The notes beneath the pieces are model-generated. The model was given only the letters and a program-made list of their open reading frames with translations, had not been told where the DNA came from and made no database searches. Position numbers and translations under genes: made by a program. Source: DATEKX01 sp963726785 (lineage in GTDB: Bacteria > Acidobacteriota > Blastocatellia > UBA7656). From it: a stretch of DNA of 64,000 nt. The DNA is taken from assembly GCA_963726785.1 (NCBI GenBank), contig CAVSDJ010000007.1, positions 682,001-746,000 on the forward strand, written 5' to 3'. Positions 18,253 through 27,628 of this stretch are shown here, piece after piece (the first letter of the stretch is position 1; each line of letters begins with the position of its first letter).

Positions 18253-19017
18253 TCAAGCGTTGAAGATCAGGCTCTTGCAGGTCACGCCGCCTTCGGCCTT
18301 TTGAAATTCGGAAACATCTACTACACGAACACTAAACCCACGATCTTCGAGCATCGCTTTGGTCTGTGGAAATGAATCAGGAATGATGACGACTTCACCC
18401 ACCAACAATGCGTTCGCGGCGTTTGGCTCTGTCGCGGGAATATCAATCAACTCGAACCCTTCAAGCTGCGCCGCGTCTATCCACGAACGATTTATGAGTA
18501 TCGAATTTCTCCCTATGTAAGTGCACGCGCTCTTTAAATGCAGACAACCTGTGACTTCAACGGCTCTCACCTGATAATCGTAAGGCGCGAGCAGTTCACG
18601 AAGCCCAGACACACCGTCGGTGTTCGTTCGACTCGATCCTCCGACAAAGAGCGTGCGACCAATTCGCATCACGTCTCCGCCGTCGAGCGTCGCCGGTGAC
18701 TCTATATACTCAACAGGTCTGTACTCTGATAGCACACGTGCGAGGCTTTCAGTTTCGCCGCGACGACTTGCGGTTCCCATCCGAGTCATGATCGCTACTT
18801 CGTCAACTACGATTGCCGCGTCTTCTACGAAAACGGCGTCGGGCAGGTCAGGTTCTTCAGCAAGTGAGATCACACGGACGCCAAGCTCGCTCAAACACTC
18901 TTCATAGGCTCGATGCTGGCTTGCGGCTCGCGCCACGTCAATCTCCTGCCGCAAATGAAATGTCAGTTCGCACGCGTTTATGCTGGGGCTTACGGCGCGC
19001 GTGATGGCTGTTAGCAT
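18253..19017 (-). CDS. Dimethylargininase (DDAH) / arginine deiminase-superfamily hydrolase
   Basis: A protein of 254 residues, the length of bacterial and eukaryotic DDAH. It hydrolyses N-omega-methylarginines to citrulline and methylamines. Key residues fit: FVEDAAIV (D66), ESPATLDGGDV, the catalytic His in TGCLHLKSACT (H160) and the nucleophile Cys in GGVTCKS (C247). No signal peptide, so cytoplasmic. It lies 5 bp after the ceramidase-like gene on the same strand and is probably co-transcribed. The functional link between the two is not obvious. Confidence 0.9.
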   Translation of the reverse strand: MLTAITRAVSPSINACELTFHLRQEIDVARAASQHRAYEECLSELGVRVISLAEEPDLPDAVFVEDAAIVVDEVAIMTRMGTASRRGETESLARVLSEYRPVEYIESPATLDGGDVMRIGRTLFVGGSSRTNTDGVSGLRELLAPYDYQVRAVEVTGCLHLKSACTYIGRNSILINRSWIDAAQLEGFELIDIPATEPNAANALLVGEVVIIPDSFPQTKAMLEDRGFSVRVVDVSEFQKAEGGVTCKSLIFNA

Positions 19018-19022
19018 AACGT

Positions 19023-20714
19023 CTACCTTTGTTGATTTACTTTCTGGTTACGACAGGCTTCCGCGTCGGGCGTCTTTCCTTCGAGCAACGCGGCGGCGAC
19101 GCAAGCCCACAGCGGTGCCAACTGCGAGCTTGCGGAGTTTGTCTCATGGTAATGATCCGGCACGCCCTTCGCCTTGCACGGGTCTTTCGCTTCGATCAGA
19201 CCTCGCGTCGGGTCAGCCGCAGGAGCCAGAAAGTCGTAGCCCGGCACTATGTAGCCGAACTCGTCCGGGCACAGGCCAAGCACAAATTTGTACTTCTTAG
19301 TCATTCTATCTCGCACGCTCGGCTCTACGGCTCGCCGCGTGTCCGCTTCAGGGCAATCTCTCCGACGGGTGCGCTCGACGCCATAAAAAACTTCGGGGAA
19401 TAATTCGCCCGGCACTGTGATGATCTGTGCATCGCCTATCGTTATCGCGTGCACTGTTGTTTCTATCTCGATCTGCTGGCCTTCGCGCGGAGGCTGCAAT
19501 GTGTCAAGCACGCCTTTGTTTGCCAGAAAACTGTACGCTTGATTGTCCATCGGCGCGCGCAGGACCGCTTTACTGACAATAATGTTATTGACTGGGCTCA
19601 ACTCTCCGTGTTCAAGAGCATCGAAGACGGCACGCGCTACATCGCGCCCGATTGCTTCGGTTCGCTCAAATGTATAAGCCGGGCGATTCTTGCCCGACTC
19701 GAACGGAAAATCTTTGCCGTCGAATCTTATCCGGTCGCTCGTCTTGTTGTTCGAGTCGCCGATGATTTCGACCGCGCCGATGTCGCCGCTTATATAAAAG
19801 CCCAGGCCGCCGAATTTTTTCTCGACGCTTTCGCGCACCGCATGAGGGAAGTCTGATGTGATACTCGTGTTTTTGCTCTCCATAGACTCAGGATGAGTGT
19901 TCCAGTTGATGAGAGTCGCGATTACTTTTTCAAGCCTGCCGCGATCGCCGTCAAAGAACTGCATCACACGCATCTCTTCATCGAAAAAGTTCGGAGGCCG
20001 CCCGTGCGTTCTGGTCTGCATCCCGCTGATCGACGCTGAAGCTTGCGGGTCTGTGCGTCCGAGCTTCATCACGGCTCGCACGGTCGAGCCTGCGGCTTTG
20101 TTGATTGCTTTCGCAATCTGACGATCAACGAATCGAAGATACTTTGGATACTTGCCGTCGCTTAAAGCATTCACACCCCACGCGCCTATCGTGTCGGGCG
20201 CTTCGTGATTATGCGTGCTGGTGATTAGTATTTCGGTTACGCCGAGGCGCGGGTCTACGAGTTTTTTAATCTCTTCAAGCCCGTAATAATTCGCTTTCGA
20301 GTAATAACCTATCAAATCAATCGAGACGATGACGATTTTAGTCGCGCCCGACTCTATGGCAATCGCTCTTGCCCACAGGTCGTCGTGGGTGGCAGTTGCG
20401 ATTCGATTGTTGCCAAAGCCCGCCAGATATATGCCGTCGTATTTGCCGCGAGAACTTTCGTCGAGCGACGTGTTGCCCGAATCATCTTCAAACGGCTCGC
20501 CTGCGTCCCATCGGCCATTGCGATTTGCGTCCGTGAATCGCTCGCCCCACACGCCGGACTGTGTGATCGTGCCATCCCAATCAGGGTTCGGCCCTGATGG
20601 AGTTATCCGAATGGCTGCAACTCCGACTTTGAGTCCCTGCTTTTGAGCAGGCTCGCTCGGCACTGCCATCAACGAGAGCGCTACGGCGAGCGCGAAGGCA
20701 ATCAATCCGTGCAT
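19023..20714 (-). CDS. Secreted neutral/alkaline ceramidase-like protein
   Basis: A protein of 563 residues with a signal peptide (LIAFALAVALSLMAVPS). After cleavage comes a domain like the neutral/alkaline non-lysosomal ceramidase N-terminus: LKVGVAAIRITPSG, YLAGFGNNRIATATHDDLWA, IVIVSIDLIGYY, ILITSTHNHEAPD and INWNTHPES. The His-containing ITSTHNHEAPD and INWNTHPE would be Zn ligands. An Asp-rich insertion near residues 60-85 (DANRNGRWDAGEPFEDDSGN) looks like a calcium-binding loop. I place the start at ATG 20714 because GAGGAGGAG lies just upstream; an upstream in-frame start at 20744 lacks one. True ceramidase activity is unproven; amide or lipid hydrolysis in the periplasm is plausible. 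Confidence 0.75.
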   Translation of the reverse strand: MHGLIAFALAVALSLMAVPSEPAQKQGLKVGVAAIRITPSGPNPDWDGTITQSGVWGERFTDANRNGRWDAGEPFEDDSGNTSLDESSRGKYDGIYLAGFGNNRIATATHDDLWARAIAIESGATKIVIVSIDLIGYYSKANYYGLEEIKKLVDPRLGVTEILITSTHNHEAPDTIGAWGVNALSDGKYPKYLRFVDRQIAKAINKAAGSTVRAVMKLGRTDPQASASISGMQTRTHGRPPNFFDEEMRVMQFFDGDRGRLEKVIATLINWNTHPESMESKNTSITSDFPHAVRESVEKKFGGLGFYISGDIGAVEIIGDSNNKTSDRIRFDGKDFPFESGKNRPAYTFERTEAIGRDVARAVFDALEHGELSPVNNIIVSKAVLRAPMDNQAYSFLANKGVLDTLQPPREGQQIEIETTVHAITIGDAQIITVPGELFPEVFYGVERTRRRDCPEADTRRAVEPSVRDRMTKKYKFVLGLCPDEFGYIVPGYDFLAPAADPTRGLIEAKDPCKAKGVPDHYHETNSASSQLAPLWACVAAALLEGKTPDAEACRNQKVNQQR

Positions 20715-20830
20715 GGCTCCTCCTCGATTGAGATGATTTATCAACTGATAACAGGCGCGCTTATCATAGCCTTAGATTCATTTATGACTCAAATCGAATT
20801 CGTGCGCTGAAACTGATTTCAATTTCAAGT

Positions 20831-20836
20831 TATAAT
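20831..20836 (+). promoter_or_regulatory. Candidate -10 box
   Basis: Perfect TATAAT preceded by AAGT. No good -35 is visible 17 bp upstream. It would drive the TonB-receptor gene with a long leader. Confidence 0.35.
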
Positions 20837-20866
20837 GCCCACGCGATAGAGTTAGACTCCGAAGGG

Positions 20867-20965
20867 TGAGAGCCGTTTGACCTGTCCGAACGGTAGGTTG
20901 ATTTGTAAAAAACGGCTTGACAATTCAGCCTGAAAACACAATCATATGCCCGTTCACGGCTCTCA
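20867..20965. repeat. Perfect 10-bp inverted repeat in receptor leader
   Basis: TGAGAGCCGT (20867-20876) and ACGGCTCTCA (20956-20965) are exact complements enclosing 79 nt. A further AACGGCTTGA in the middle resembles the right arm and could pair alternatively with the left. This arrangement suits a structured 5' leader. Confidence 0.55.
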
Positions 20966-21174
20966 AGATATTTAATCATATTTATTCTAGGCGGAAGTTT
21001 TATAGCTGCTCAGCTTTTATCGATGTACATGGCCTAATATCGCGAGGCTGGTCTTGACTGGCGTCCTCGACGGTTCAATTGCGAGTCCAGCTCAGGGGAT
21101 GACGATCAAAGAATCGTCCCGTATCGAGTAATAGGCAACCTTACCCGCTCACAGGAGTTGAAAGGAGATGAAGT

Positions 21175-24100
21175 ATGCGTAATAAGTTCAAACGCTTGCT
21201 GCTGACAGTCACCACGCTGGCGCTGGTGGCGAACATGATCTTCCCAGTCATGGCGCAAATTCCAACGGGGGCAATTCGAGGCACGGTGACAGACCCGCAA
21301 GGGGCTGTCGTTACGAATGCTACCGTCACGGTTACCAGTAAGGCTACAGGAGAAAGCAGAAAAGCCAACACGGGTGGCGACGGCATATATGCGGTCGAAA
21401 ACCTTCTGCCCGGCGAGTACGAAGTAAGGATAGAGGCTCAAAGCTTCGCGACTCAGGTTATAACGGCGCAGGTTCAGGTTGGCAACACGACTTCCGGCGA
21501 CGCCGCTTTGCGCGTAGGCGCGAAGGACGAAATCGTAGAGGTTCAAGCCAGTGCGCCGGTCATCAATAAAGAAGATTACAAGATTGACGGCGTCATCACT
21601 CGCCAGAAGGTAGACGCGTTGCCGCTCAACGGGCGCAACTTCCTTCAACTGGCGCTGCTTGAGCCGGGCGTGGCTGTCTCGGCAGGAAACCCGGGCGCGC
21701 AGAACAATCTCTTCAACGTCTCAATCGGGGGCGGCCCAGCGAGCTTGACACGAATCACGGTTGACGGCGGCAACATCGTTGATCCGGTCTGTGGCGGCGC
21801 GTCACAGAATTTCTCAACCGAGACGATTCAAGAATTTCAGATTTCGACATTCAACTTCGACCTCTCGACCGGCATCACTTCTGTCGGAGCCGTGAACATA
21901 GTATCGCGCACGGGAGGCAACGAATTTCACGGCAATGCATTTCTGTTCTTCCGCGACCACAGCTTCGCGGCTCTGCCGACATTCTTTAGACCGAGTGCGA
22001 ACTTCGACCCGTTTTTCCGTCGTTACCAGTGGGGCGGATCAGCAGGCGGCCCGATTAAGAAAGACAAGATTTTATTCTTTGGCAACATCGAAAGGCTCGA
22101 TCAAAATGCTGCCATCTCGTCTTTCATCACAGGCTTTGCTCCGTTGAGCCAGTTCTCGACAGTGCTCAACAGCCCTTACAAAGGATGGCTGACCAACATT
22201 CGCGTTGACATGCCGACCATAACGAAGAAGAACAACTTGTTTGTTCGCTACAGCCGAGATCAGAACGACGTATTTGCGCCCGACGACGAAAACACGCTGC
22301 CGTCGAACTGGCGAGATAATAAGAACCGTGACGACAACGGCGTCGTAGGGTTGACAACGATTTTAACGTCGAATCTGGTCAATGATTTTCGCTTCAACGC
22401 AAATCACATCGTAAACGATGAACTCACCCCGTCTGCGGAACAATGCCCGGAATCCAACATCGGCTGCATAGGCCTTGGCGGCCCGCAGATTCGCGTGGTT
22501 GACAGCAATATTCGACTCGGCAACACGATCAACGCGCCGCAGAATCGTGATCTCCGCCGCTTCCAGTATGTTGACAATATGAGCTGGCAAAAGGGCGCGC
22601 ACAGAATTCGCTTTGGCGGCGAGTTCGAGCACGGTTACGGCTTCGGCGGATGGGGCTTCCTTAATCCGGCGCTCATCGTAGTGCATAACCCGGCGACTGT
22701 TATTGGCTTGAACAACACAATATCAGCCGTAATCAACAGCATACCGAATGCGGCGCTGCCTCCGGCAGCTAAAGCGGCTATAATCGCTGGCACGAAGCTG
22801 CCCGTTCCTGTGAATTTCATCACTCCGGGCGCAAGGATAACTATTGAAGACCTGCTCGGACTTCCTATAGTCGCAGGCCCATCAGCGGGCGTTACTCTTC
22901 CGCTGGTTGGAATCGGCGACCCATCGCAGCCGCCTCCGTTCCAGACTGAAAACGCCCGGCGCACCAAGCGATTCCGCTTCTACGGGCAGGATTCGTGGCT
23001 GATCAAGCCTGGATTCACCTTGAGCTTCGGCGCTTCATATCAGTTTGAAACCAATTTGCAAAACCACGATTTGGCAAAGCCCGCGCTGATTGCTCCGCTG
23101 ATCGGCGATCTGGGCAAGCCCGGCAAAGACAGCGACAACATCGCGCCGTCATTCGGCTTCGCGTGGGATGTCGGCAACAAAGGCAAGACCGTTATTCGCG
23201 GTGGAGCAGGCATCTACTATGACACGATTCTGTTCGTAACCCGCTTGCGAGAGCGCGCAGCAATCGGCCCGCTCGGCAACGGGCGTTCGCAAGTGCCTGG
23301 CCCGTTCTTCACCAACACCGTGGCTTTCCCGCAGATTCCCGTACCGGCGATTCCCGGACTGCCGCTCGCTTTGATCAACGTGCCGCTTGGTACTCCGATA
23401 GCCTTTGGATTGTTCCCGACCAAATTCACAGGGCAGAATTTTGTTGATCTTCTCAACGTACAGGTTCCTGCCATACTCAATCAGTTCGCGGCGCTCGGCT
23501 CTTCGGGGCTGACCAACATTGACTTCTTCAAGACCGGAACCGACCTTCTCGATCCCAATCTTCAGAACTCCTACTCGGAGCAGTTCTCATTCGGCGTGCA
23601 GCGCCAGTTGCCGCACAACATGTCGGTTTCGGCTGACTTCGTTCTGCGCAAGCGGTTGCACACGCTTTTCCAGAACGACGCTAATTACTTCAACAGAATT
23701 GCGTCGCTCGGCGGCTCGGTTATTCCGCGCTGCACGCCTGCGCAGGCGGGTAACCCGTCAGTAGCTTGCTCGAACGGCCCGATAGGCCTCATTCAAAGCA
23801 GCGGGCGCGATCAGTACAAGGCGCTGCTGGTGAAAGTGGACAAGCGATTCTCGAATCGCTTCCAGTTCACCGCAAGCTATGCGCTATCGAGCCTGACGAC
23901 CTTCTTCACGGGCGAAGACCTCAACGACTATTTCGCATTCCACGGCCCGGCAGGCGCGGATGCGCGCCATCGCTTAACAGTCAGCGGCGTCTTTGATATG
24001 CCCTGGGGGTTCCAGTCATCCGTCATCGCAGTCTATGCCAGCCGCCCGCCGTTCAATGCTCGCGTAAGCGGGACCATTGATATCAACGGCGACGGAACAG

Positions 24101-24495
24101 TGGGCGACACTCTGCCCGGACTCGAAATCAACTCGCTCAACCGTGGAACGAGCAGAGAAGATTTCCTCCTGCTGGTGAATCAGTTCAACGCCAACTTCGC
24201 TGGCAAGCCCGACGCGCGCGGAACCACCATTCCGGTTGCGGTCGTGCCTGCTGACTTCTCGTTTGGCGATGACTTCCAGTCGCAAGATATCCGTATAACG
24301 AAGACCATCAGGTTCCGTGAGCGTTTTTCGGTTCAGGGATTCGTCGAGGTCTTCAATATATTAAACATCTCGAATCTCTCTGGATTCGGCTCGACGTTGA
24401 ACTCCAGCTTTGGTCGGCCTACGGTCAGGGCTGGTCAGAACTTCGGGACGGGCGGGCCGCGAGCTTTCCAGTTCGGCGGTCGCTTCAGCTTCTAA
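21175..24495 (+). CDS. TonB-dependent receptor-like outer-membrane protein with carboxypeptidase-regulatory-like domain
   Basis: A protein of 1106 residues. The signal peptide (LLLTVTTLALVANMIFPVMAQ) is followed by a carboxypeptidase-regulatory-like beta-sandwich (GAIRGTVTDPQGAVVTNATV to about residue 105). A plug-like region (IDGVITRQKVDALPLNGRNF, TRITVDGGNIV) leads into a very long beta-barrel that ends in aromatic FQFGGRFSF, the usual C-terminal outer-membrane signature. AAAGGAG precedes ATG 21175. This size and layout are typical of the large receptor family abundant in Acidobacteriota; substrates are mostly glycans or other large nutrients. No TonB or substrate enzyme is directly adjacent. 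A strong terminator follows. Confidence 0.9.
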   Translation: MRNKFKRLLLTVTTLALVANMIFPVMAQIPTGAIRGTVTDPQGAVVTNATVTVTSKATGESRKANTGGDGIYAVENLLPGEYEVRIEAQSFATQVITAQVQVGNTTSGDAALRVGAKDEIVEVQASAPVINKEDYKIDGVITRQKVDALPLNGRNFLQLALLEPGVAVSAGNPGAQNNLFNVSIGGGPASLTRITVDGGNIVDPVCGGASQNFSTETIQEFQISTFNFDLSTGITSVGAVNIVSRTGGNEFHGNAFLFFRDHSFAALPTFFRPSANFDPFFRRYQWGGSAGGPIKKDKILFFGNIERLDQNAAISSFITGFAPLSQFSTVLNSPYKGWLTNIRVDMPTITKKNNLFVRYSRDQNDVFAPDDENTLPSNWRDNKNRDDNGVVGLTTILTSNLVNDFRFNANHIVNDELTPSAEQCPESNIGCIGLGGPQIRVVDSNIRLGNTINAPQNRDLRRFQYVDNMSWQKGAHRIRFGGEFEHGYGFGGWGFLNPALIVVHNPATVIGLNNTISAVINSIPNAALPPAAKAAIIAGTKLPVPVNFITPGARITIEDLLGLPIVAGPSAGVTLPLVGIGDPSQPPPFQTENARRTKRFRFYGQDSWLIKPGFTLSFGASYQFETNLQNHDLAKPALIAPLIGDLGKPGKDSDNIAPSFGFAWDVGNKGKTVIRGGAGIYYDTILFVTRLRERAAIGPLGNGRSQVPGPFFTNTVAFPQIPVPAIPGLPLALINVPLGTPIAFGLFPTKFTGQNFVDLLNVQVPAILNQFAALGSSGLTNIDFFKTGTDLLDPNLQNSYSEQFSFGVQRQLPHNMSVSADFVLRKRLHTLFQNDANYFNRIASLGGSVIPRCTPAQAGNPSVACSNGPIGLIQSSGRDQYKALLVKVDKRFSNRFQFTASYALSSLTTFFTGEDLNDYFAFHGPAGADARHRLTVSGVFDMPWGFQSSVIAVYASRPPFNARVSGTIDINGDGTVGDTLPGLEINSLNRGTSREDFLLLVNQFNANFAGKPDARGTTIPVAVVPADFSFGDDFQSQDIRITKTIRFRERFSVQGFVEVFNILNISNLSGFGSTLNSSFGRPTVRAGQNFGTGGPRAFQFGGRFSF

Positions 24496-24519
24496 GCCTG
24501 TTTACGGATTCGTAAACGT

Positions 24520-24562
24520 GCGCGCGAGAAAGCTTCGAGTTTTCTCGCGCGCTTTTTATTTT
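24520..24562 (+). terminator. Strong intrinsic terminator after receptor gene
   Basis: GCGCGCGAGAAA (24520-24531) and TTTCTCGCGCGC (24541-24552) form a perfect 12-bp stem with a 9-nt loop, followed by a T-rich run. It may also serve the convergent TPR gene. Confidence 0.9.
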
Positions 24563-24622
24563 TGATAGCGACTTATTTTTTAGAGCGACTTCTTTGTTAG
24601 AGTGGCTTGTTTTTAGGATGGT

Positions 24623-26287
24623 CTATTTTTTGAGCGCAGCAATCCGCGCTCGCGTTTGTTGAAGTTCGGGAAGGTCCACATCGGCGTTTCGCCAGAGCTT
24701 TTCCGCCGCTGCGAATTCCTGTAAAGCAACCGTGCTGTCTTTCTTCTGCTCGGCTACGAGCGCAAGCGCATAATGACTGCCCGCGTATGCCGCGTCATGC
24801 TCGATCATCTGCCGCGCAAGGTATTCAGCCAAGTCCCAATCATTTGCCGCGCGAGCAGCCCGCCCAATCGCTTCCAGTCGGAACAATGCTTGAGTCCATG
24901 CATCAGGGCCGGGCTCTGAGCGAATCTTGCCCGTAACCTGTTTGAGCATCGCGCGGCCTTTTTCAGCCTGCCCTGTTCTGATGTAAAACTCTCCCTGCAA
25001 AGCTTCGACGTAGACGGCCACGAAAGCGGCTCGGCCTCCTGACAGGCGCAACTCTTCGAGCGCAGCCTTTGCTTCCGTGCTTGCGGCCTGAAGGTTATTC
25101 ATTGCCAGATGCGCCTGCGCCGCACATATGCGCCCGATTGCGCGGACAATGTCGGAACGGCTTTCGGAAAGCTTATTTGCTGCCGAAAGAGCTTCTTCGT
25201 TGCGGCCTCTTGCGATTAAAAACTCGGGCCACTGTTTCTTGTTGAACTCAAGCGTGTCCTGCATTGATGGAATGGCGAACGCCTGTCGCATGACTTCTTC
25301 AGCCGCTTTCATCTGGCCTTCGTGTTGATAAGAAGTCGAAAGCAAATCCAGATTATGTTCGTGATGCCAGTCATATTCAGCAGGAATGTTTTCCGATTTG
25401 TAATAAGCCCGTTCCAACTCGTCTGCGCGGCGAAACTCGGCTATTGCGTCCGCGACTCTTCCAACGCGCCTGAGGTCGTGGCCGTACATATGATGCGCGT
25501 GCGGGATGGCAGGCGAGAGCCGCGCATAAGCTTCGCCGTGTTTGAGCGCCTCGGAAATCCGGTCTGTGTTTTCTAAGGAGTGAGTCAGGTAGTGATGCGC
25601 CGCAAAATTGTCGGGCGAAAGCTGCAGCGCTTTTTCGTAAAACTGAATTGACCGCTCGCCGCCGTGTTGCCCTCGCCCTGCGGCGTTCGCCTCTTCACTG
25701 ATGCCGCGCAACAGCCACAACTCTACGTCCTTCGGATCAATCGCAAGCGCATCATCAATCGCTTGCTTGTACTGAAAATGCTTTTCGACGTTGCCGGGAT
25801 CTGCGATGGCGTCGAGATGCTTTGCGCGAATACTGATGCGCCGTTGCTCGCGTTCAGATGCACCAGACGCGAGGGCCTGCGCTCGCTCAAGCGAAGCCCG
25901 CGCTGCCCCGTAAGCATTCAAGCCTGAAAAAGCGCGGCTCAAACCTATGTATGACATGGCGAGTTTTCCGTCGTGCCTCAACGCTTGATTGAACGAGCGC
26001 GCAGCCTCTATCCACACGTAAGAGTGCAGGTATGCAAGCCCTTGATTGTAGAACGCCTGCGCTTCTTTGGATGAAGTCGTCACGGTTTCATAAACCGTGC
26101 CTACACCAGCGCGAAGCGGCACGGGTCGCTCAAGCAGTTCGACCGGGAACGTTGCGGCGGGCGCTTCCGCGTGATTGTGTGAACTGTTCTGCGCAAGGCC
26201 GTGTTGCAGACTGAAAAAAAGAAGAAGGGCAATTAAGAATACAAAACCTGAAACCTTGTTATACGAATTATTGTTCAATGCTATCAC
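24623..26287 (-). CDS. Secreted TPR-repeat protein
   Basis: A protein of 554 residues. The signal peptide (VFLIALLLFFSLQHGLAQ) is followed by an alpha-helical array of TPR-like repeats: AFYNQGLAYLHSYVWIEAA, FYEKALQLSPDNFAAHHYL, and more to the end. The histidine-rich YDWHHEHNLDLL and the H-rich start (SSHNHAEAP) are notable and could bind metal. The GTG start at 26287 overlaps the stop of the sulfite-oxidase-like gene by 4 bp (GTGA), so translation is coupled; expression with a molybdoenzyme suggests a periplasmic scaffold or chaperone, which is inference. No enzymatic motif is visible. Confidence 0.78.
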   Translation of the reverse strand: MIALNNNSYNKVSGFVFLIALLLFFSLQHGLAQNSSHNHAEAPAATFPVELLERPVPLRAGVGTVYETVTTSSKEAQAFYNQGLAYLHSYVWIEAARSFNQALRHDGKLAMSYIGLSRAFSGLNAYGAARASLERAQALASGASEREQRRISIRAKHLDAIADPGNVEKHFQYKQAIDDALAIDPKDVELWLLRGISEEANAAGRGQHGGERSIQFYEKALQLSPDNFAAHHYLTHSLENTDRISEALKHGEAYARLSPAIPHAHHMYGHDLRRVGRVADAIAEFRRADELERAYYKSENIPAEYDWHHEHNLDLLSTSYQHEGQMKAAEEVMRQAFAIPSMQDTLEFNKKQWPEFLIARGRNEEALSAANKLSESRSDIVRAIGRICAAQAHLAMNNLQAASTEAKAALEELRLSGGRAAFVAVYVEALQGEFYIRTGQAEKGRAMLKQVTGKIRSEPGPDAWTQALFRLEAIGRAARAANDWDLAEYLARQMIEHDAAYAGSHYALALVAEQKKDSTVALQEFAAAEKLWRNADVDLPELQQTRARIAALKK

Positions 26288-27408
26288 CGAACCTCGACCG
26301 TGCGACGGTCAACCCAGTTGTTCGCGTAAGGCGTGACGATTGCCGGGTCGCGCTCGAACGGCTGCGTAAGCCCTCGCGCGTCGCGTGCCCGCGCGATTAT
26401 TTCATAAGTGCCATGGGCTTGCGGCGTCCAATCGAAAGACCACAATCTCCACGCGAACGGCGCGCGTTCATCCGAAAGCTTCGCTTCTTTCCACGTGCGA
26501 CCACCGTCAAAGCTCACTTCGACGCGCGCGACTTCCGCATCGCCGCTCCACGCCGCGCCGACTATCGTTGTCGCTTTGAGCGGAAGCACCTCTTCATTGA
26601 TGGGCCTCGCGATCTGAGATTTTAATCGCATCGCTCCGAGCGGCCCACGCTCAACGCCCGCGCTCGTGCGCCGCGCTTCGTAATAACGCTCGGTTTGATA
26701 GAAGCCTTTGAACGGCTCGCGCGAAAGCGTAATCTGTTTTATCCATTTCACGCAGTCCATGCCGTACCATCCCGGAACTATTGCCCTGAGCGGCCCTCCG
26801 TGAATCTGTGGCAGCGGTTCATTGTTCATCTTGTACGCAAGAAGAGTATTTGCGTCCAAAGCTTTTGCGAGCGGAACGCTGCGGGCGAACGAGCCGACCT
26901 GCCTGCCGCCTGCTTCGCGTTCTGCTCCGCCGTCAGCGCCAACCATCACGACTTCGGTTGCGCCTGCGCTGACGCCAGTGGCTTTCAGCAAATCGCCAAG
27001 CCTTACGCCCGTCCATCGCGCATTAGACACGCCTCCCCAGCCGACCAGATTGCCCGCGCATTCAAGCGTGACGACATGTTCTGCGGCAGGCATCTTTAAT
27101 AACTCGTTGATCGTGAAGGTGCGCTCGCGCTCGACCGCGCCTGTTACCTTTACAGTCCAGGGTGAGCCGTCTGTTTTGGGAATGCCGAAGTGACTGCGAA
27201 CGAAAAACTCCGCGTTTGAAGTGATCCAATCTTTGAGCGAGGCAAAGTTGAATGCTCGACTGAAGGGCGCGTTGGGCGTAGTGATAGGCGGCTGCTGCGC
27301 GGCAAAACCTGAGCGGCCCAGCTTGAGCGCAAAAGGCATTGCAATGATTCGCGCAATAAAACTGCGCCGCTTTATATCCGCTTTATCGCCTGTTTGCTTT
27401 ATCTTCAT
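26284..27408 (-). CDS. Tat-exported sulfite-oxidase-like molybdopterin enzyme
   Basis: A protein of 374 residues from ATG 27408. A Tat signal (KRRSFIAR, RR at 14-15) precedes the sulfite oxidase/SorA-type molybdopterin domain: TFTINELLKMP, VVTLECAGN (Mo-ligand C117), HGGPLRAIVPGWYG and MDCVKWIKQI. The C-terminal third is the Mo-cofactor dimerisation Ig-like domain (VEVSFDGGRTWKEA). It oxidises sulfite or a related oxyanion in the periplasm. An N-terminal haem domain is absent, as in SorT/YedY-like forms, so a separate cytochrome is probably used; none is next to it. An upstream in-frame start gives a poor N-terminus, so I rejected it. Confidence 0.87.
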   Translation of the reverse strand: MKIKQTGDKADIKRRSFIARIIAMPFALKLGRSGFAAQQPPITTPNAPFSRAFNFASLKDWITSNAEFFVRSHFGIPKTDGSPWTVKVTGAVERERTFTINELLKMPAAEHVVTLECAGNLVGWGGVSNARWTGVRLGDLLKATGVSAGATEVVMVGADGGAEREAGGRQVGSFARSVPLAKALDANTLLAYKMNNEPLPQIHGGPLRAIVPGWYGMDCVKWIKQITLSREPFKGFYQTERYYEARRTSAGVERGPLGAMRLKSQIARPINEEVLPLKATTIVGAAWSGDAEVARVEVSFDGGRTWKEAKLSDERAPFAWRLWSFDWTPQAHGTYEIIARARDARGLTQPFERDPAIVTPYANNWVDRRTVEVR

Positions 27409-27628
27409 CGTCTCAAAAATAACTTGAAAGAAAGCTGACTGAGAGTTGAATTTATAACCGGCTGTGAGTACACTCAACGCAGTCATTATTGTATTACAGC
27501 ACGGTTGATTTCTACACTCACAATTTAGCTTTGATTCTGAAGTGGACAGCAATCAACGCGGGGGTGCGGAGATTTCACCAATGCCCATCAGCTTGAAATT
27601 AATCAGTTGATTCGAGAAAGGAGTACCT

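Larger units (their letters stand above)
20715..21174. other. Intergenic region with long leader of the TonB-receptor gene
   Basis: 460 bp with no gene. A perfect TATAAT sits at 20831-20836. If used, it gives a leader of about 330 nt before ATG 21175, containing a 10-bp inverted repeat (20867-20965). The ribosome binding site AAAGGAG just before 21175 is strong. Confidence 0.5.
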
